A stretch of 64,000 bases of DNA from Oryzomicrobium terrae. Its GTDB lineage: Bacteria; Pseudomonadota; Gammaproteobacteria; Burkholderiales; Rhodocyclaceae. The position numbers and the translations under genes were made by a program. The stretch covers positions 2,108,001 to 2,172,000 of the forward strand of contig NZ_CP022579.1 of NCBI RefSeq assembly GCF_008274805.1, written 5' to 3'. Positions within the stretch are counted from its first letter, which is position 1. Each line of letters begins with the position of its first letter. The notes under the pieces are model-generated. The model made no database searches. It was given only the letters and a program-made list of their open reading frames with translations, and had not been told where the DNA came from. Positions 23,585 through 32,725 of the stretch are shown here, one piece after another.

Positions 23585-25656
23585 AGCATGGCCTCTTGCC
23601 GAGGCCCGTCCATGCTTGCGATCCGGCCAGGAGCTGGATCGGCGCCCATCGTCTGCGGCCCCAGCCAGCGTTCCTGCCAGGCGCAGAACATCAGCACCGA
23701 CCACATCTTTTCCGCCTGACCGGCCCGCCCGGCCAGGTGGGCCTGCCAGGCGCCGTCGATGGCCCGCCAGTCGAGCAGGTCCGCCGTGCGCCGCCGCCCC
23801 GCCGCCAGCACCGCCTCGGCCCAGCCGCGCAGATCGCCGGCCAGCCAGGCCCCGATCGGCGCCGAAAAACCCTGCTTGGGCAGATCGACGATCTCCCGCG
23901 GGACGAACCCGAACAGCAACTCGCGCAAGATCCGCTTGGTGGCGCCGCGGCTCGCCTTCATCGACGAGGGCAGGCGCCAGGCATACTCCACCACCCGGTG
24001 GTCGAGCAGGGGCGAACGGGCCTCCAGGGCCACGGCCATGGTGGCTCGGTCCACCTTGGCAAGCAGGTCGCCGGGCAGGTAGTGGAGGATTTCCCAGAAC
24101 TGCATCGCCTCCGCCGCATCGCCGGCGAGCACGCCCGGACAGACGTAGAAATCCCCGTCCCGGGACGCGTCCGGCAGCCAGCCGGGCACCAGGGTCTCGG
24201 GCTCCCAGAACGACAGAAAAGCCTGGGCACGCCGCCCCGGGTCGTCCAGGGCCAGGGAGCGGGACAGCTTGGCCACCTTCGAGGCGAGAAAGCGCGGCCG
24301 GCGCCGGGCCGGCAAGGCCCGCGACAGGGAATCCCAGACCTGGCCCGGCACGTCCCCCAGGCCCCGGGCCAGGGGCGCGCGCAGGGCATGAGGCAGGTGA
24401 TGCAGTGCGCCGGCCAGGCCGTACTGGCTGCGGTAGCGGGCGTAGCCGCCGAAGGGCTCGTCGCCGCCGTCGCCGGTGAGGGCCACGGTGACCTGGCTGC
24501 GGGTCAGACGGGCAAGCAGGTAGGTGGGGATCTGGGAGGCGTCGGCAAAGGGCTCGTCGAAAATCTGCGGCAGCTGGGGCACCACATCCTGGGCCTCGGC
24601 CTCGGTCACGCGCAGTTCGCTGTGCTCGGTGCCCAGATGGCGGGCCACCGCCCGGGCCACCGGGGCCTCGTCGTAGAGCTGGTCGGCGAAGGCGATGGAA
24701 AAGGTACGCACCGGCCGGGGGCTGTGCTCCTGCATCAACGACACCACCAGGCCGGAGTCGATGCCGCCGGAGAGGAACGCCCCCAGGGGCACGTCCGCCA
24801 GCATGCGGCTGCGGGTGGCCAGGCGCAGCCGTTCGAGCAGCCCCTGGCGGGCCTCTTCCGGATCGCCGATGGGCGCTTCCTTGCCCGCCAGCACCGCATC
24901 GACCAGGCGCCAGTAGGCGATGCTGCGCGCTGCCTGGCTCAGCTCGGGGCCCAGGGTCATGACCGTGCCCGGTAGCACCTTGCTCACGCCGGCAAAGATG
25001 GCGGCGTGCTCGGCCACGTAGCCAAAGCGGAAGAATTCCCCCAGGGCCTGCCGGTCGATGGCCGGGGCGAAGCCCGGCAGGGCCCACAGGGACTTGAGTT
25101 CCGAGGCGAAAGCCAGGCCGCCGCCGGGGGCGGCATAAACGTACAAGGGCTTCTTGCCCAGCCGGTCCCGGGCCAGGGTCAGGGTGCCGTCGCGCCGGTC
25201 CCACACGGCAAAGGCGAACATGCCGACAGCCTTGCGGCAGGCGGCCAGGGTCCCCCAGGCGGCGATGGCCTCCACCAGCACCTCGGTATCGCTGCTGGAG
25301 CGGAAGCGCACCCCGTCGCGCACCAGCTCCTCGCGCAGTTCGGCGTGGTTGTAGATCTCGCCGTTGAACACCAGCACGTAGCGACCGTCGGCCGAGAGCA
25401 TGGGCTGGTGTCCGCCCGGGGTCAGGTCGACGATGGCCAGGCGGCGATGGGCCAGGCCGACCAGGATGTCCCGGCCGTGCCGGCTGCGCTGGTCGAACCA
25501 GAAGCCTTCGTCGTCCGGACCGCGGTGGGCGATGGCGGCGGCCATGCGCGCCAACACCCGGAGCGGGTCGTGGCGCCCCCGGACATGGCCAGCCCCTTCC
25601 TGCGCCATCAAGGCGGAGGTGTCAGCCGGCAGGACGAATCCGCATAGTCCGCACAT
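23572..25656 (-). CDS. Asparagine synthase (glutamine-hydrolysing) family protein
   Basis: A 694-residue two-domain amidotransferase. The N-terminal class II glutaminase has the mature Cys1 nucleophile (MCGLCGF), the RGPDDEGFW loop near residue 45 and FNGEIYNHAELREEL; the C-terminal synthetase domain has the pyrophosphate loop LSGGIDSGLV (296-301) and ALTGDGGDEPFGGY. I place the start at ATG 25656 so that cysteine is residue 2; a GTG one codon before would add a residue and block the nucleophile. It overlaps the upstream glycosyltransferase stop (TGATG-like overlap). Asparagine-synthase-like genes are frequent in exosortase loci, where they probably amidate a uronic acid or similar group of the polymer rather than aspartate; this is inference. 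Confidence 0.85.
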   Translation of the reverse strand: MCGLCGFVLPADTSALMAQEGAGHVRGRHDPLRVLARMAAAIAHRGPDDEGFWFDQRSRHGRDILVGLAHRRLAIVDLTPGGHQPMLSADGRYVLVFNGEIYNHAELREELVRDGVRFRSSSDTEVLVEAIAAWGTLAACRKAVGMFAFAVWDRRDGTLTLARDRLGKKPLYVYAAPGGGLAFASELKSLWALPGFAPAIDRQALGEFFRFGYVAEHAAIFAGVSKVLPGTVMTLGPELSQAARSIAYWRLVDAVLAGKEAPIGDPEEARQGLLERLRLATRSRMLADVPLGAFLSGGIDSGLVVSLMQEHSPRPVRTFSIAFADQLYDEAPVARAVARHLGTEHSELRVTEAEAQDVVPQLPQIFDEPFADASQIPTYLLARLTRSQVTVALTGDGGDEPFGGYARYRSQYGLAGALHHLPHALRAPLARGLGDVPGQVWDSLSRALPARRRPRFLASKVAKLSRSLALDDPGRRAQAFLSFWEPETLVPGWLPDASRDGDFYVCPGVLAGDAAEAMQFWEILHYLPGDLLAKVDRATMAVALEARSPLLDHRVVEYAWRLPSSMKASRGATKRILRELLFGFVPREIVDLPKQGFSAPIGAWLAGDLRGWAEAVLAAGRRRTADLLDWRAIDGAWQAHLAGRAGQAEKMWSVLMFCAWQERWLGPQTMGADPAPGRIASMDGPRQEAMLENQ

Positions 25657-26927
25657 CACGAAGGCTCCACGGTTGGGGCTCCCGGCGCCGCATCCAGGGC
25701 GCCGCCGGCCGGGATGCCGGGCAGCCAGCCCAACTCCCGGTACAGCCGCGCCATCTCGGCCAGTACCCGTTCCTTAGCATAGACGGTCCGGACCCGTTCT
25801 TCCCCGGCCGCGCCGAGCCGGGCACGCCGGGCCCCATCCGCCGCCAGATCGGCCAGGGCCGTCGCCAGGGCAGCGACATCGCCCGGGGCGACCAGCAGAC
25901 CGGCCAACGCCGCGTCAGGGCCATCCGGCGCCGCCTCGGCCGCGCCCAGGGCATCGGGGATGCCGCCAACCTGCGTCCCCAGCACCGGAATGCCCCGCCC
26001 CATGGCCTCCAACACCCCCATCGGCAAGCCTTCGAAATAGGAGGGCAGGACGAACAGATCGGTAGCCGCCCATAGGGCTTCCCTGGCCGCCCCCTCGACC
26101 CAGCCGGGGAAGGCGAAACACTCCGCCACCCCAAGCTGGCGGGCCCGTGCCAGCAACGGCGCGGCATTGCCATCGCCGCCGCACGTCACCCGCAAGGTGG
26201 CGGCCAGGGAGGGATCGCGAGCCACCGCGACCCCCACCGCCTCAACCAGATCGAACACGCCCTTTTCCCGCCACAGGCGGCCGAGAAACAACACCCGCAG
26301 ACGCCCCTGCCCGGTCCCGGCCCTGCCCCCCCCTGCCTGCGCCTGCCTGGCCGATTGCAACTCCCGCTCCCGCGCCGCCTGTGCTCCCGGATGCCACTCC
26401 ACCGGGTTGGCCAGCACCCGGAAGGTGGCCCGGGGCGCCAGGGCGGCGATGGCCCCGCGCCAGCCCGGGGTGAGCACCCAGACCTGGCTGACCCCCTCCA
26501 GCACCCCGCGCACGGCACGGCGCTGCCACGGCCTCAGGCTCGCCACCCAGGTGGGGAAAGTGCCGTCGTGCAGATGCAGCACCGTGGGATGGCCCCAGGC
26601 CCGGGCCAGCAGGAGAAACACCGATTTGCGCCAGAAACTGCCTCGCCCCGCCGTATGGGCATGCACCCCGGCCACCTGCCCGGTCAGCAGCCAGGAGAGA
26701 AAGTGTCCCAGGGCGAGCAGCGCGGTGCCCAGCCGGTCGCCGGGGAAACGGTTGCGGTAGGTGGCAAGAAACCGCACCGGCCAGGTGGCGAACACCCCGG
26801 CGTCCCGGTAGGTGCGCAGCACCGCGGTGATGCCCCCGAGCGCCGTGAAATCGGTGCCGAGCATGACCACGACGCGGGGCGGCGCGCCGTTCGCGGGCGG
26901 GGCTGTGGCCTGGTTCGGGGTGTCCAT
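25656..26927 (-). CDS. Glycosyltransferase family 4 protein
   Basis: A 423-residue GT-B-fold retaining glycosyltransferase. Visible motifs: VVMLGTDFTALGGITAVLRT at the N-terminus, VHAHTAGRGSFWRKSVFLLL, LRVLFLGRLWREKGVFDLVE at the start of the C-terminal domain, and the nucleotide-sugar signature SYFEGLPMGVLEAMGRGIPV with GGIPDALG. I use ATG 26927 rather than the longer open frame, because the upstream part would overlap the acetyltransferase gene. It adds one sugar of the repeat unit in the cytoplasm; donor and linkage are unknown. Confidence 0.85.
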   Translation of the reverse strand: MDTPNQATAPPANGAPPRVVVMLGTDFTALGGITAVLRTYRDAGVFATWPVRFLATYRNRFPGDRLGTALLALGHFLSWLLTGQVAGVHAHTAGRGSFWRKSVFLLLARAWGHPTVLHLHDGTFPTWVASLRPWQRRAVRGVLEGVSQVWVLTPGWRGAIAALAPRATFRVLANPVEWHPGAQAARERELQSARQAQAGGGRAGTGQGRLRVLFLGRLWREKGVFDLVEAVGVAVARDPSLAATLRVTCGGDGNAAPLLARARQLGVAECFAFPGWVEGAAREALWAATDLFVLPSYFEGLPMGVLEAMGRGIPVLGTQVGGIPDALGAAEAAPDGPDAALAGLLVAPGDVAALATALADLAADGARRARLGAAGEERVRTVYAKERVLAEMARLYRELGWLPGIPAGGALDAAPGAPTVEPS

Positions 26928-26955
26928 GGCGGTTCTCGGTACGGGGGCGGTGCGT

Positions 26956-27408
26956 TCAGAAGAAACGGTCGTAACGGGGCAGGTCTTCCGGTCGGTTGAT
27001 GCGCACGACCCGGGCGGGAATGCCCACCGCCACCCCGTAGGGCGGCACGTCTTCGAGCACCACGGCATTGGCCCCCACCGAGGCGAAGCGGCCGATGCGC
27101 ACCGGCCCCAGCACCTTGGCCCCGGAGCCGATGAAGGCGCCCTCCTCGATCACTGGCACCACCTCGTGGCCGGAGCGGCCGCCGATGGTGACACCGGTGG
27201 AAATCACCGCGCCGTCGCCGATCCACGCCCGGCCGTGGATCACCGTGCCCAGCCCCTGGTAGGAGAGCAGCACCTGACGGCCCAGGTGGCAGGACGGCGG
27301 CAGCACCACGCCGAAGACGATGCGGTTCACCACCTTGATCGCCCAGGGCAGGAAGGGCACCCGCCAGCGCCACAGCAGGTGCGAGAGACGATAGAGACGG
27401 ATCATCAT
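26956..27408 (-). CDS. Serine O-acetyltransferase-like hexapeptide-repeat protein
   Basis: A 150-residue left-handed beta-helix acyltransferase. Short N-terminal helices (MMIRLYRLSHLLWRWRVPFL) resemble CysE/WcaB-type polysaccharide acetyltransferases, followed by hexapeptide repeats (HGRAWIGDGAVISTGVTIGG, IEEGAFIGSGAKVLGPVRIG, VGANAVVLEDVPPYGVAVGI) with the catalytic-type His in GTVIHGRA. The start ATG at 27408 overlaps the stop of the pyruvyl transferase gene (ATGATG/TGA). In this setting it most likely acetylates a sugar of the exopolysaccharide. Confidence 0.82.
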   Translation of the reverse strand: MMIRLYRLSHLLWRWRVPFLPWAIKVVNRIVFGVVLPPSCHLGRQVLLSYQGLGTVIHGRAWIGDGAVISTGVTIGGRSGHEVVPVIEEGAFIGSGAKVLGPVRIGRFASVGANAVVLEDVPPYGVAVGIPARVVRINRPEDLPRYDRFF

Positions 27409-28823
27409 GGCCGCGGCTCCGGCATCAGGGGCGCCGCAGCCGCAGTCGCGGCCAGCCCCCCGCCCTGTCCAGCACCGAGGCCCGTGGGCCGGGCGGCGAG
27501 CAGGCGCCCCAGGGCGGCGGCCCCGGCCTGCGCCCGGGCCCGCCATTCCGGCAGGCGCTCGGCGAGCTGGGCGTGCAAGCCATCCTCGTCGGCTTCCAGG
27601 CGCCGGCGTGCCGCCAGCAGGGTCGCGGCACTGACCCGGGCGGTGTCGAGCACGTAGTCCTCGTGACCGAACAGGTCCCGGTTGATGCCCCGGGCCTTGA
27701 CGCTGTAGGCGATCGACACCGTGGGCACCCCCGAGGAGAGGGCAGCGATGGTGGCGTGGGTGCGGGCGCCGATGAACAGGCGGCAGCAGGCGATGATGTA
27801 TTTCAACTGGGGCGCGTTGGGCTGGCCGGTCACCAGACCGACCCGGCCGTCCAGGGAGCCGGTCAGGGCCAGGATCTCGCCCAGGAACACCTGGTCGTTG
27901 TTGCCCCCCTGGCCGCTCAGGGGCGCCACATGGGGCACCAGCAGCACGCTCCAGCCCTCGGCCACCGAGGCGCGGATGAACTCCGCCACTTCCCGGCGCA
28001 AGTCGCCGCTCACCCCGGCCTTGGCCCGTACCCGCTCGATCAGGGGGCTGACGTTGAGGCCCAGGACCCCGCGCCCTCCGGCCCGGCCAATGCCCGGATC
28101 GTGGCTGGCCAGCTGGTTCCGGGTCAGGGCGCCCCGGGGCCAGCCGGGAATGGGCTCCAGGGGTTCGGGAACCATGGTGAAGGCGGAATCGGCGACCTGG
28201 AGCACGTTGTCGCGTACCCCGAGGGAGGCCAGGTAATCCCGGGAATGGCTCTCGCGCACCGCGATCAGGTCGAGGTGGCGCAGGTGGGCGGCCAGTTGCG
28301 CCTCCACCCCCGGCAGCCGGGAGAACGGCCCCACCGAGGCCCCCCACAGAAGCACCGGTTTACCCAGGCGCTTGGCCGCCTCGGCAATGCCGACGAAGTA
28401 GAAGAGCGAGGCCAGGTCGTAATCCAGGGAATAGTTGTCGCCGCCGATCGACAGCACGGCATCGCAGCTGCGCAGTTGTCCCGTCAGTTCCGCCCCCGGA
28501 GACAGGGTCGGCCAGGGCAGGCGAGCGAGCAGCGGCAGGCGCCGGGTCAGGCGCTCCCAATGGACGAAGCGGTGTGGCAGCGGCGGTGGCGCGACGAAAC
28601 GGACGCCCTGGGCGCTGGCGTCGGGCCACTGGGCGCTGTCCCGGGGAATGTCGAGGGACGGCACAAGGAATTCGGCCGGCCCCAGGGCCTCGCGCACCAG
28701 GCCGACGGTGGAACGCACCAGGGCTTCGCAGCCCCGGTTGCCGAAGTTGTTCTGGCCGGTGAGATAAAAGCGCAGGGGGCGCACGGCGGCTCCTGGCGTC
28801 GGGGTGGATGGATCGGAACTCAT
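27405..28823 (-). CDS. Polysaccharide pyruvyl transferase family protein
   Basis: A 472-residue protein of the CsaB/WcaK family, which ketalises sugars with pyruvate from phosphoenolpyruvate. Motifs: RFYLTGQNNFGNRGCEALVR at the N-terminus, CDAVLSIGGDNYSLDYD, GKPVLLWGASVGPFSRLPG, LVPHVAPLSGQGGNNDQVF and CRLFIGARTHATIAALSSGV near the end. The start at 28823 leaves an 80-base gap to the nitroreductase-like gene. A C-terminal Gly/Ala tail of about 40 residues looks disordered. It probably makes the polymer acidic. Confidence 0.85.
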   Translation of the reverse strand: MSSDPSTPTPGAAVRPLRFYLTGQNNFGNRGCEALVRSTVGLVREALGPAEFLVPSLDIPRDSAQWPDASAQGVRFVAPPPLPHRFVHWERLTRRLPLLARLPWPTLSPGAELTGQLRSCDAVLSIGGDNYSLDYDLASLFYFVGIAEAAKRLGKPVLLWGASVGPFSRLPGVEAQLAAHLRHLDLIAVRESHSRDYLASLGVRDNVLQVADSAFTMVPEPLEPIPGWPRGALTRNQLASHDPGIGRAGGRGVLGLNVSPLIERVRAKAGVSGDLRREVAEFIRASVAEGWSVLLVPHVAPLSGQGGNNDQVFLGEILALTGSLDGRVGLVTGQPNAPQLKYIIACCRLFIGARTHATIAALSSGVPTVSIAYSVKARGINRDLFGHEDYVLDTARVSAATLLAARRRLEADEDGLHAQLAERLPEWRARAQAGAAALGRLLAARPTGLGAGQGGGLAATAAAAPLMPEPRP

Positions 28824-28903
28824 GATGGGTCGCTCCGGAGAAGGATGAGCGGAATCGGCAGGGTCGGACGGGCCGCATCTGGGTCGATCCCGGCGCACTG
28901 GCG

Positions 28904-30013
28904 CTACAGGACGTGCAGTTGCCCCCCCGCCTCCCGCCGGGGGCTCTGGGTCACCCGCAGGCGCTCGGGCAAGTGCCCGACGGCAAGCAGGAAGATGACG
29001 CACTGGTCGTCGGGAATGCCGGTGGCCGCCTTGAGCGCCTGGTCGGCGGCCGGCTCCACGCTCCAGTTCAGGCAACAGGTACCCAGCCCCAGGGAATGGA
29101 GGGCATAGATCAGGCTCATGGCGAACAGGCCGCCGTCGATCCAGGGCTGGTAGCGCTCGCCCACGGTGAGGAAGCAATCGAGCCGGGTGGTGACGACCAG
29201 GATCGTGCCGGCCTGGTGGCCAAAGCCCCGGTTGCCGTTCTGCAGGGCCAGGGCCTGGGCGCGGATGACCGGGTCGTCGAGCACGTACACCTGGCCGGCC
29301 TGGCGGTTGCACACCGACGGGCTGTGGGCGGCCATCTCCACGGCGGCGCGGATCAGGTCCAGATCCACCGCCCGGGGCGCGAACTGGCGGATGCTGTGGC
29401 GGGCGGCAAAGAAGGCGCGCAGGTCGAGGCGGGCGTCGCGCCACAGGGATTCCCGCTCCACCAGCCGGGTCCCGCCCTGCTCGTGGCGGAGGGCATGGCG
29501 CGCGCGCAACCGCTCCACCTCCATGGTCAGGCGCGGCATGGGCAGACCCTGGCCGTGGTTGAAAGCCAGATACTCGGTCAGGGTGTTGACCGCCTCCAGG
29601 CTGACGGTGTCGGGGGCAAAACGCGCCAGGTACTCGTCCAGGTCGGCGCGCAGGGTCGCCACCGCATCGGCGCCGAAGCCGGGGCGCGGTTCGGACAGGG
29701 CCAGGCCCTTTTCCAGGCGGTGGTAAGTCTTGCGGATAGCGGCCTGCAACACCCCCTGGGAGCGGCTGCCCGGCGCCGCGGCGTGACCCAGCACCCCGGA
29801 GTGACGCAGGAACTGCAGCCGGTCGTAGCGGCTGGCCCGCCGCATCTGCCAGCGGGTCCGCAAGCCACGCCACAGGCCGATCAGGCGCTGTCCCGCACCG
29901 CCGGGCAGGCCCAGCAGCAGACGGCGCAAGGTTTGGCGCAGGGAGGCGCCGCCCTCCCCTTCCCAGTTGTTCACCACCGCCAGGTTGCCCTGGGCCTCTC
30001 CCCCTGCCGTCAT
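28904..30013 (-). CDS. Nitroreductase-family protein with long N-terminal extension
   Basis: A 369-residue protein. The C-terminal two thirds are a nitroreductase fold: FFAARHSIRQFAPRAVDLDL (the SIRQF phosphate-binding start), AAHSPSVCNRQAGQVYVLDD and SLGLGTCCLNWSVEPAADQA. The first 150 residues are not part of standard nitroreductases and contain a KTYHRLEKGLALSEPRPGFG segment that recurs in nitroreductase-like proteins of polysaccharide clusters. AAGGAG lies seven bases before the ATG. It is probably an FMN oxidoreductase acting on a sugar or lipid intermediate, but the substrate is unknown and a regulatory role cannot be ruled out. Confidence 0.8.
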   Translation of the reverse strand: MTAGGEAQGNLAVVNNWEGEGGASLRQTLRRLLLGLPGGAGQRLIGLWRGLRTRWQMRRASRYDRLQFLRHSGVLGHAAAPGSRSQGVLQAAIRKTYHRLEKGLALSEPRPGFGADAVATLRADLDEYLARFAPDTVSLEAVNTLTEYLAFNHGQGLPMPRLTMEVERLRARHALRHEQGGTRLVERESLWRDARLDLRAFFAARHSIRQFAPRAVDLDLIRAAVEMAAHSPSVCNRQAGQVYVLDDPVIRAQALALQNGNRGFGHQAGTILVVTTRLDCFLTVGERYQPWIDGGLFAMSLIYALHSLGLGTCCLNWSVEPAADQALKAATGIPDDQCVIFLLAVGHLPERLRVTQSPRREAGGQLHVL

Positions 30014-30073
30014 GATCCGGCTCCTTTTGAAAAATGCTGGTCGGGATTGGGTTGATGTCGATTGCGTCGTGCC

Positions 30074-31630
30074 CTACCAGAACCACCAGCGCAGCGGCAG
30101 CACCTTGCCCAGCACGTCCCGCTCCCGTCCGGTAAAGGGTTTCAGCCCCGCCGCCAGGGTCAGAAAGCTCGCTCCGGCCAACAGGCCGTGGCCCAGCAGG
30201 GCCCAGCCGCCCACAGCCGGCCCCGGGAGCAACGCCGTGGTGAGCAGGTAAGCCGCCCCGGTGGCGACCAGCAGGCGCAGCCAGCCGCCAACCAGCACCT
30301 GCAGCGGCAACAGGCCATGGCGGGCCAGGCTGAGGGCCACCGTGGCGCACCACAGCAACTCGCCGCCGATCAGGGACCAGGCCACCCCGGGCAAGCCAAA
30401 ACGGGGGGCCAACACCAGGGCGAAGGGCAAGGCCAGGCCTGCCAGCAAGGTCGCGACGATGTTGGCGCCGGCCCGTTCCAGGGTCACCGCCACCAAACCC
30501 AGCACCAGGTGCACGCTCTGCACCGCCACCAGCAGCACCAGCCAGAACAGCATCGCCCCGGCATCGCCGTAACGGCCGCCGCTGAGCAGGGCGGCGAAGG
30601 CCCGCCCATCGAGGGCGAAAAAGACCGCCACCGGAGCCAGGACGAACAGGTTGAGCTTGAGGGCCAGGCCGGCCAGCCAGGCCAGTTCCGCCGTGTCGCG
30701 ACGCTCCACGTAGCGCGCCACCAGCAGGGGACGGATCCAGCCGGTCAGCAGGTAGGCCGGCAGGTAGCTGCGGATGATGTCGGCGAAGGCCTGGGCAAAG
30801 CCGAACACCGCGGTCTGGGTTACCCCCAGGAGGCGGGTGGTCAGCAGTTTGAGGATGTCGGCCCCGTACAACTGACCCAGGGCCTGAACCAGGAAAAAAC
30901 GCAGGGACACGCTGGCCAGGCGGGGATTGGCGTAATGGGGATCGCCGCCCGACACGGCGTTGCTATGAAGATGGCCGGCCAGCAGCCCCGCCCCGAGTAC
31001 GACCGAGCCTAACTGCACCAGGGCCTCCAGCAGCACCAGGGCATGCAGCGCCACTGGCCCGCCGCCCATCAGGGCGACCAGGGCCGCCAGGCGGACGGCG
31101 TTGCGCAAGAAGAGCAGGCCCTGGGTGGCGCCCTGCATGAGCAGAGCGGCAAACAGTTCGTCGAGAAAGCGCACCATGACGCCCGCCACCAGCAGGGCCA
31201 CGGTGCCGCCGAGCAGGGGGCCGCCCAGGGCCGCGACCGGCCCTTCCCGAGCAATCCAGCCCTGCTCCAATCCGGCCAGGGCCACGCCGGCGATCAGGGC
31301 GACGAAGCCCAGGGCCAGGGCCAGACGCAGGGCGAGCAGCCGCAGGATGAAGGTACGAAAACGGCCCGGACTGGCCTTCACCCGGTATTCGGCCACGTAG
31401 CGCTGGGCAATGGTGGACAGGCCCCAACCGGTGAGCAGGTAGAAGATTTCGAGAAACGCCAGGAGGGCCACGTAGGCGCCGTAATCCCGGGGCGCCAGGG
31501 CGCGTACCAACACCAGCAGCAGTACCAGGCCGGTCAGGGCGGCGGCGACCTTGCCCAGGCCGAAATGGATCAGGCTGCTACGGGCCCGCCCCAGGGTGTA
31601 GGGAACCCCCATGTTCATGGTGGCGGCCAT
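30074..31630 (-). CDS. Polysaccharide flippase (Wzx/oligosaccharide exporter family)
   Basis: Integral membrane protein of 518 residues with about 14 hydrophobic segments, as expected for the MOP-superfamily Wzx-type flippase that turns lipid-linked repeat units to the periplasmic face. The N-terminus (LIHFGLGKVAAALTGLVLLL, LVRALAPRDYGAYVALLAFL) is typical of the polysaccharide-synthesis transporter domain. Methionines at residues 5 and 7 are alternative starts. It lies between the nitroreductase-like gene and a family 2 glycosyltransferase, all same strand with short gaps. Confidence 0.85.
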   Translation of the reverse strand: MAATMNMGVPYTLGRARSSLIHFGLGKVAAALTGLVLLLVLVRALAPRDYGAYVALLAFLEIFYLLTGWGLSTIAQRYVAEYRVKASPGRFRTFILRLLALRLALALGFVALIAGVALAGLEQGWIAREGPVAALGGPLLGGTVALLVAGVMVRFLDELFAALLMQGATQGLLFLRNAVRLAALVALMGGGPVALHALVLLEALVQLGSVVLGAGLLAGHLHSNAVSGGDPHYANPRLASVSLRFFLVQALGQLYGADILKLLTTRLLGVTQTAVFGFAQAFADIIRSYLPAYLLTGWIRPLLVARYVERRDTAELAWLAGLALKLNLFVLAPVAVFFALDGRAFAALLSGGRYGDAGAMLFWLVLLVAVQSVHLVLGLVAVTLERAGANIVATLLAGLALPFALVLAPRFGLPGVAWSLIGGELLWCATVALSLARHGLLPLQVLVGGWLRLLVATGAAYLLTTALLPGPAVGGWALLGHGLLAGASFLTLAAGLKPFTGRERDVLGKVLPLRWWFW

Positions 31631-31654
31631 GGCATCGTCCGTCCAATTCCGTTC

Positions 31655-32725
31655 TCATGCCGCCCGGGGCGCCTGGTGCGTCGGCGGCTGGTGCAGCACC
31701 CGCACCGGCAGGGGGCTGGCCGGGGAGCGTTGCGGACGGAGAGCGCCGAGCACGATGGCCAGGGCGCCGTAATGCCAGTGGTAGAGCGACAGGGCCACGT
31801 GGCTCAGGCTGCGCCGCCGCCAGGCCAGGGCCAGGGCGGCCCCCGCCAGCACGGCCAGCAGCAAGGCCGACCACAGGGCCAGGGCCAGCGGCAGTTGCGC
31901 CGCCTCGCCCCGGGCCGAGCACAACAGCACCAGCAGGAGTGCACCGGCCAGCCCGCCCAGCCACCACAGCAGGATCGCCAGGGGGTGGATAAGCAGACGC
32001 ACCGCCGCCCACCACCAGGGTTGTCCCCAGGCGCTGCGCAGCAGCACGCCGGCGGCCATGGCCCGGCCGCTGCGCCAGTGCCGGGCCAGCAGGGCCAGGG
32101 TGTCCAGGTCGTGGCCGGTATGGCGCACGGCGGGCAGGGGCAGGCGCTCCAGGGACCAGCCGGCGGCGGCCAGGCGCATGCCCAGCTCGGCCTCTTCGTA
32201 AGCCTTGAGATTGGGGTCCGCCGCGTAGCCGCCGGCAGCGGCGATGGCGCGACGGCGGTACAGGCCGCCGCCGTTGAGCCAGGGCAGGCGGCCGATACGG
32301 GCCCCCTCGCCGCTGCTCACCCGCAGCCGATCCACGCCGTTGCGCACCCGGTTGTCGGCCAGGGTACCGGCGACCCCGGCCAGGGTCGGCTCGGCGTCGA
32401 GCCGGCGGCGGGCGGCGACGGGAAAGTCGGTATTCAATTCCATGTCGCCGTCGAGCAGGTAGAGGTAATCGCCCTGGCTGGCCTGATAACCCAACTGCAC
32501 CCCGGCCCCGCAGCCCCGCTCTACTTCCGGGGGCAACTGCACCACGTCCACGGCGTAGCGGCTGGCCACCGCCACTGTGGCGTCACTGGAGCGGGAATCG
32601 GCCACCACGACCTGGACCGGCTCGCCGAACTGGCGCGTCCATTCCGCACCCGCAGCCAGGGCCGACTCGATCGCCCGGGCGACCTTGCCCTCCTCATTGA
32701 GGGTCTTAATGACGATGGAGAGCAT
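31655..32725 (-). CDS. Family 2 glycosyltransferase with C-terminal membrane segments
   Basis: A 356-residue GT-A-fold glycosyltransferase: MLSIVIKTLNEEGKVARAIE at the start, VVVADSRSSDATVAVA, the metal-binding DGD in YLYLLDGDMELNTDFP, and YEEAELGMRLAAAGWSLERL. After about residue 250 there are three hydrophobic segments, so it is membrane-bound. The start at 32725 lies 20 bases inside the end of the ligase-like gene, giving coupling. The longer open frame upstream is a shadow of that gene. Confidence 0.86.
   Translation of the reverse strand: MLSIVIKTLNEEGKVARAIESALAAGAEWTRQFGEPVQVVVADSRSSDATVAVASRYAVDVVQLPPEVERGCGAGVQLGYQASQGDYLYLLDGDMELNTDFPVAARRRLDAEPTLAGVAGTLADNRVRNGVDRLRVSSGEGARIGRLPWLNGGGLYRRRAIAAAGGYAADPNLKAYEEAELGMRLAAAGWSLERLPLPAVRHTGHDLDTLALLARHWRSGRAMAAGVLLRSAWGQPWWWAAVRLLIHPLAILLWWLGGLAGALLLVLLCSARGEAAQLPLALALWSALLLAVLAGAALALAWRRRSLSHVALSLYHWHYGALAIVLGALRPQRSPASPLPVRVLHQPPTHQAPRAA

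Noticed and set aside
23572-25204. A 776-residue alternative frame on the minus strand across the asparagine-synthase-like gene and pssD-like gene
   Set aside because: Pro/Arg/Ala-rich shadow crossing several recognised genes.
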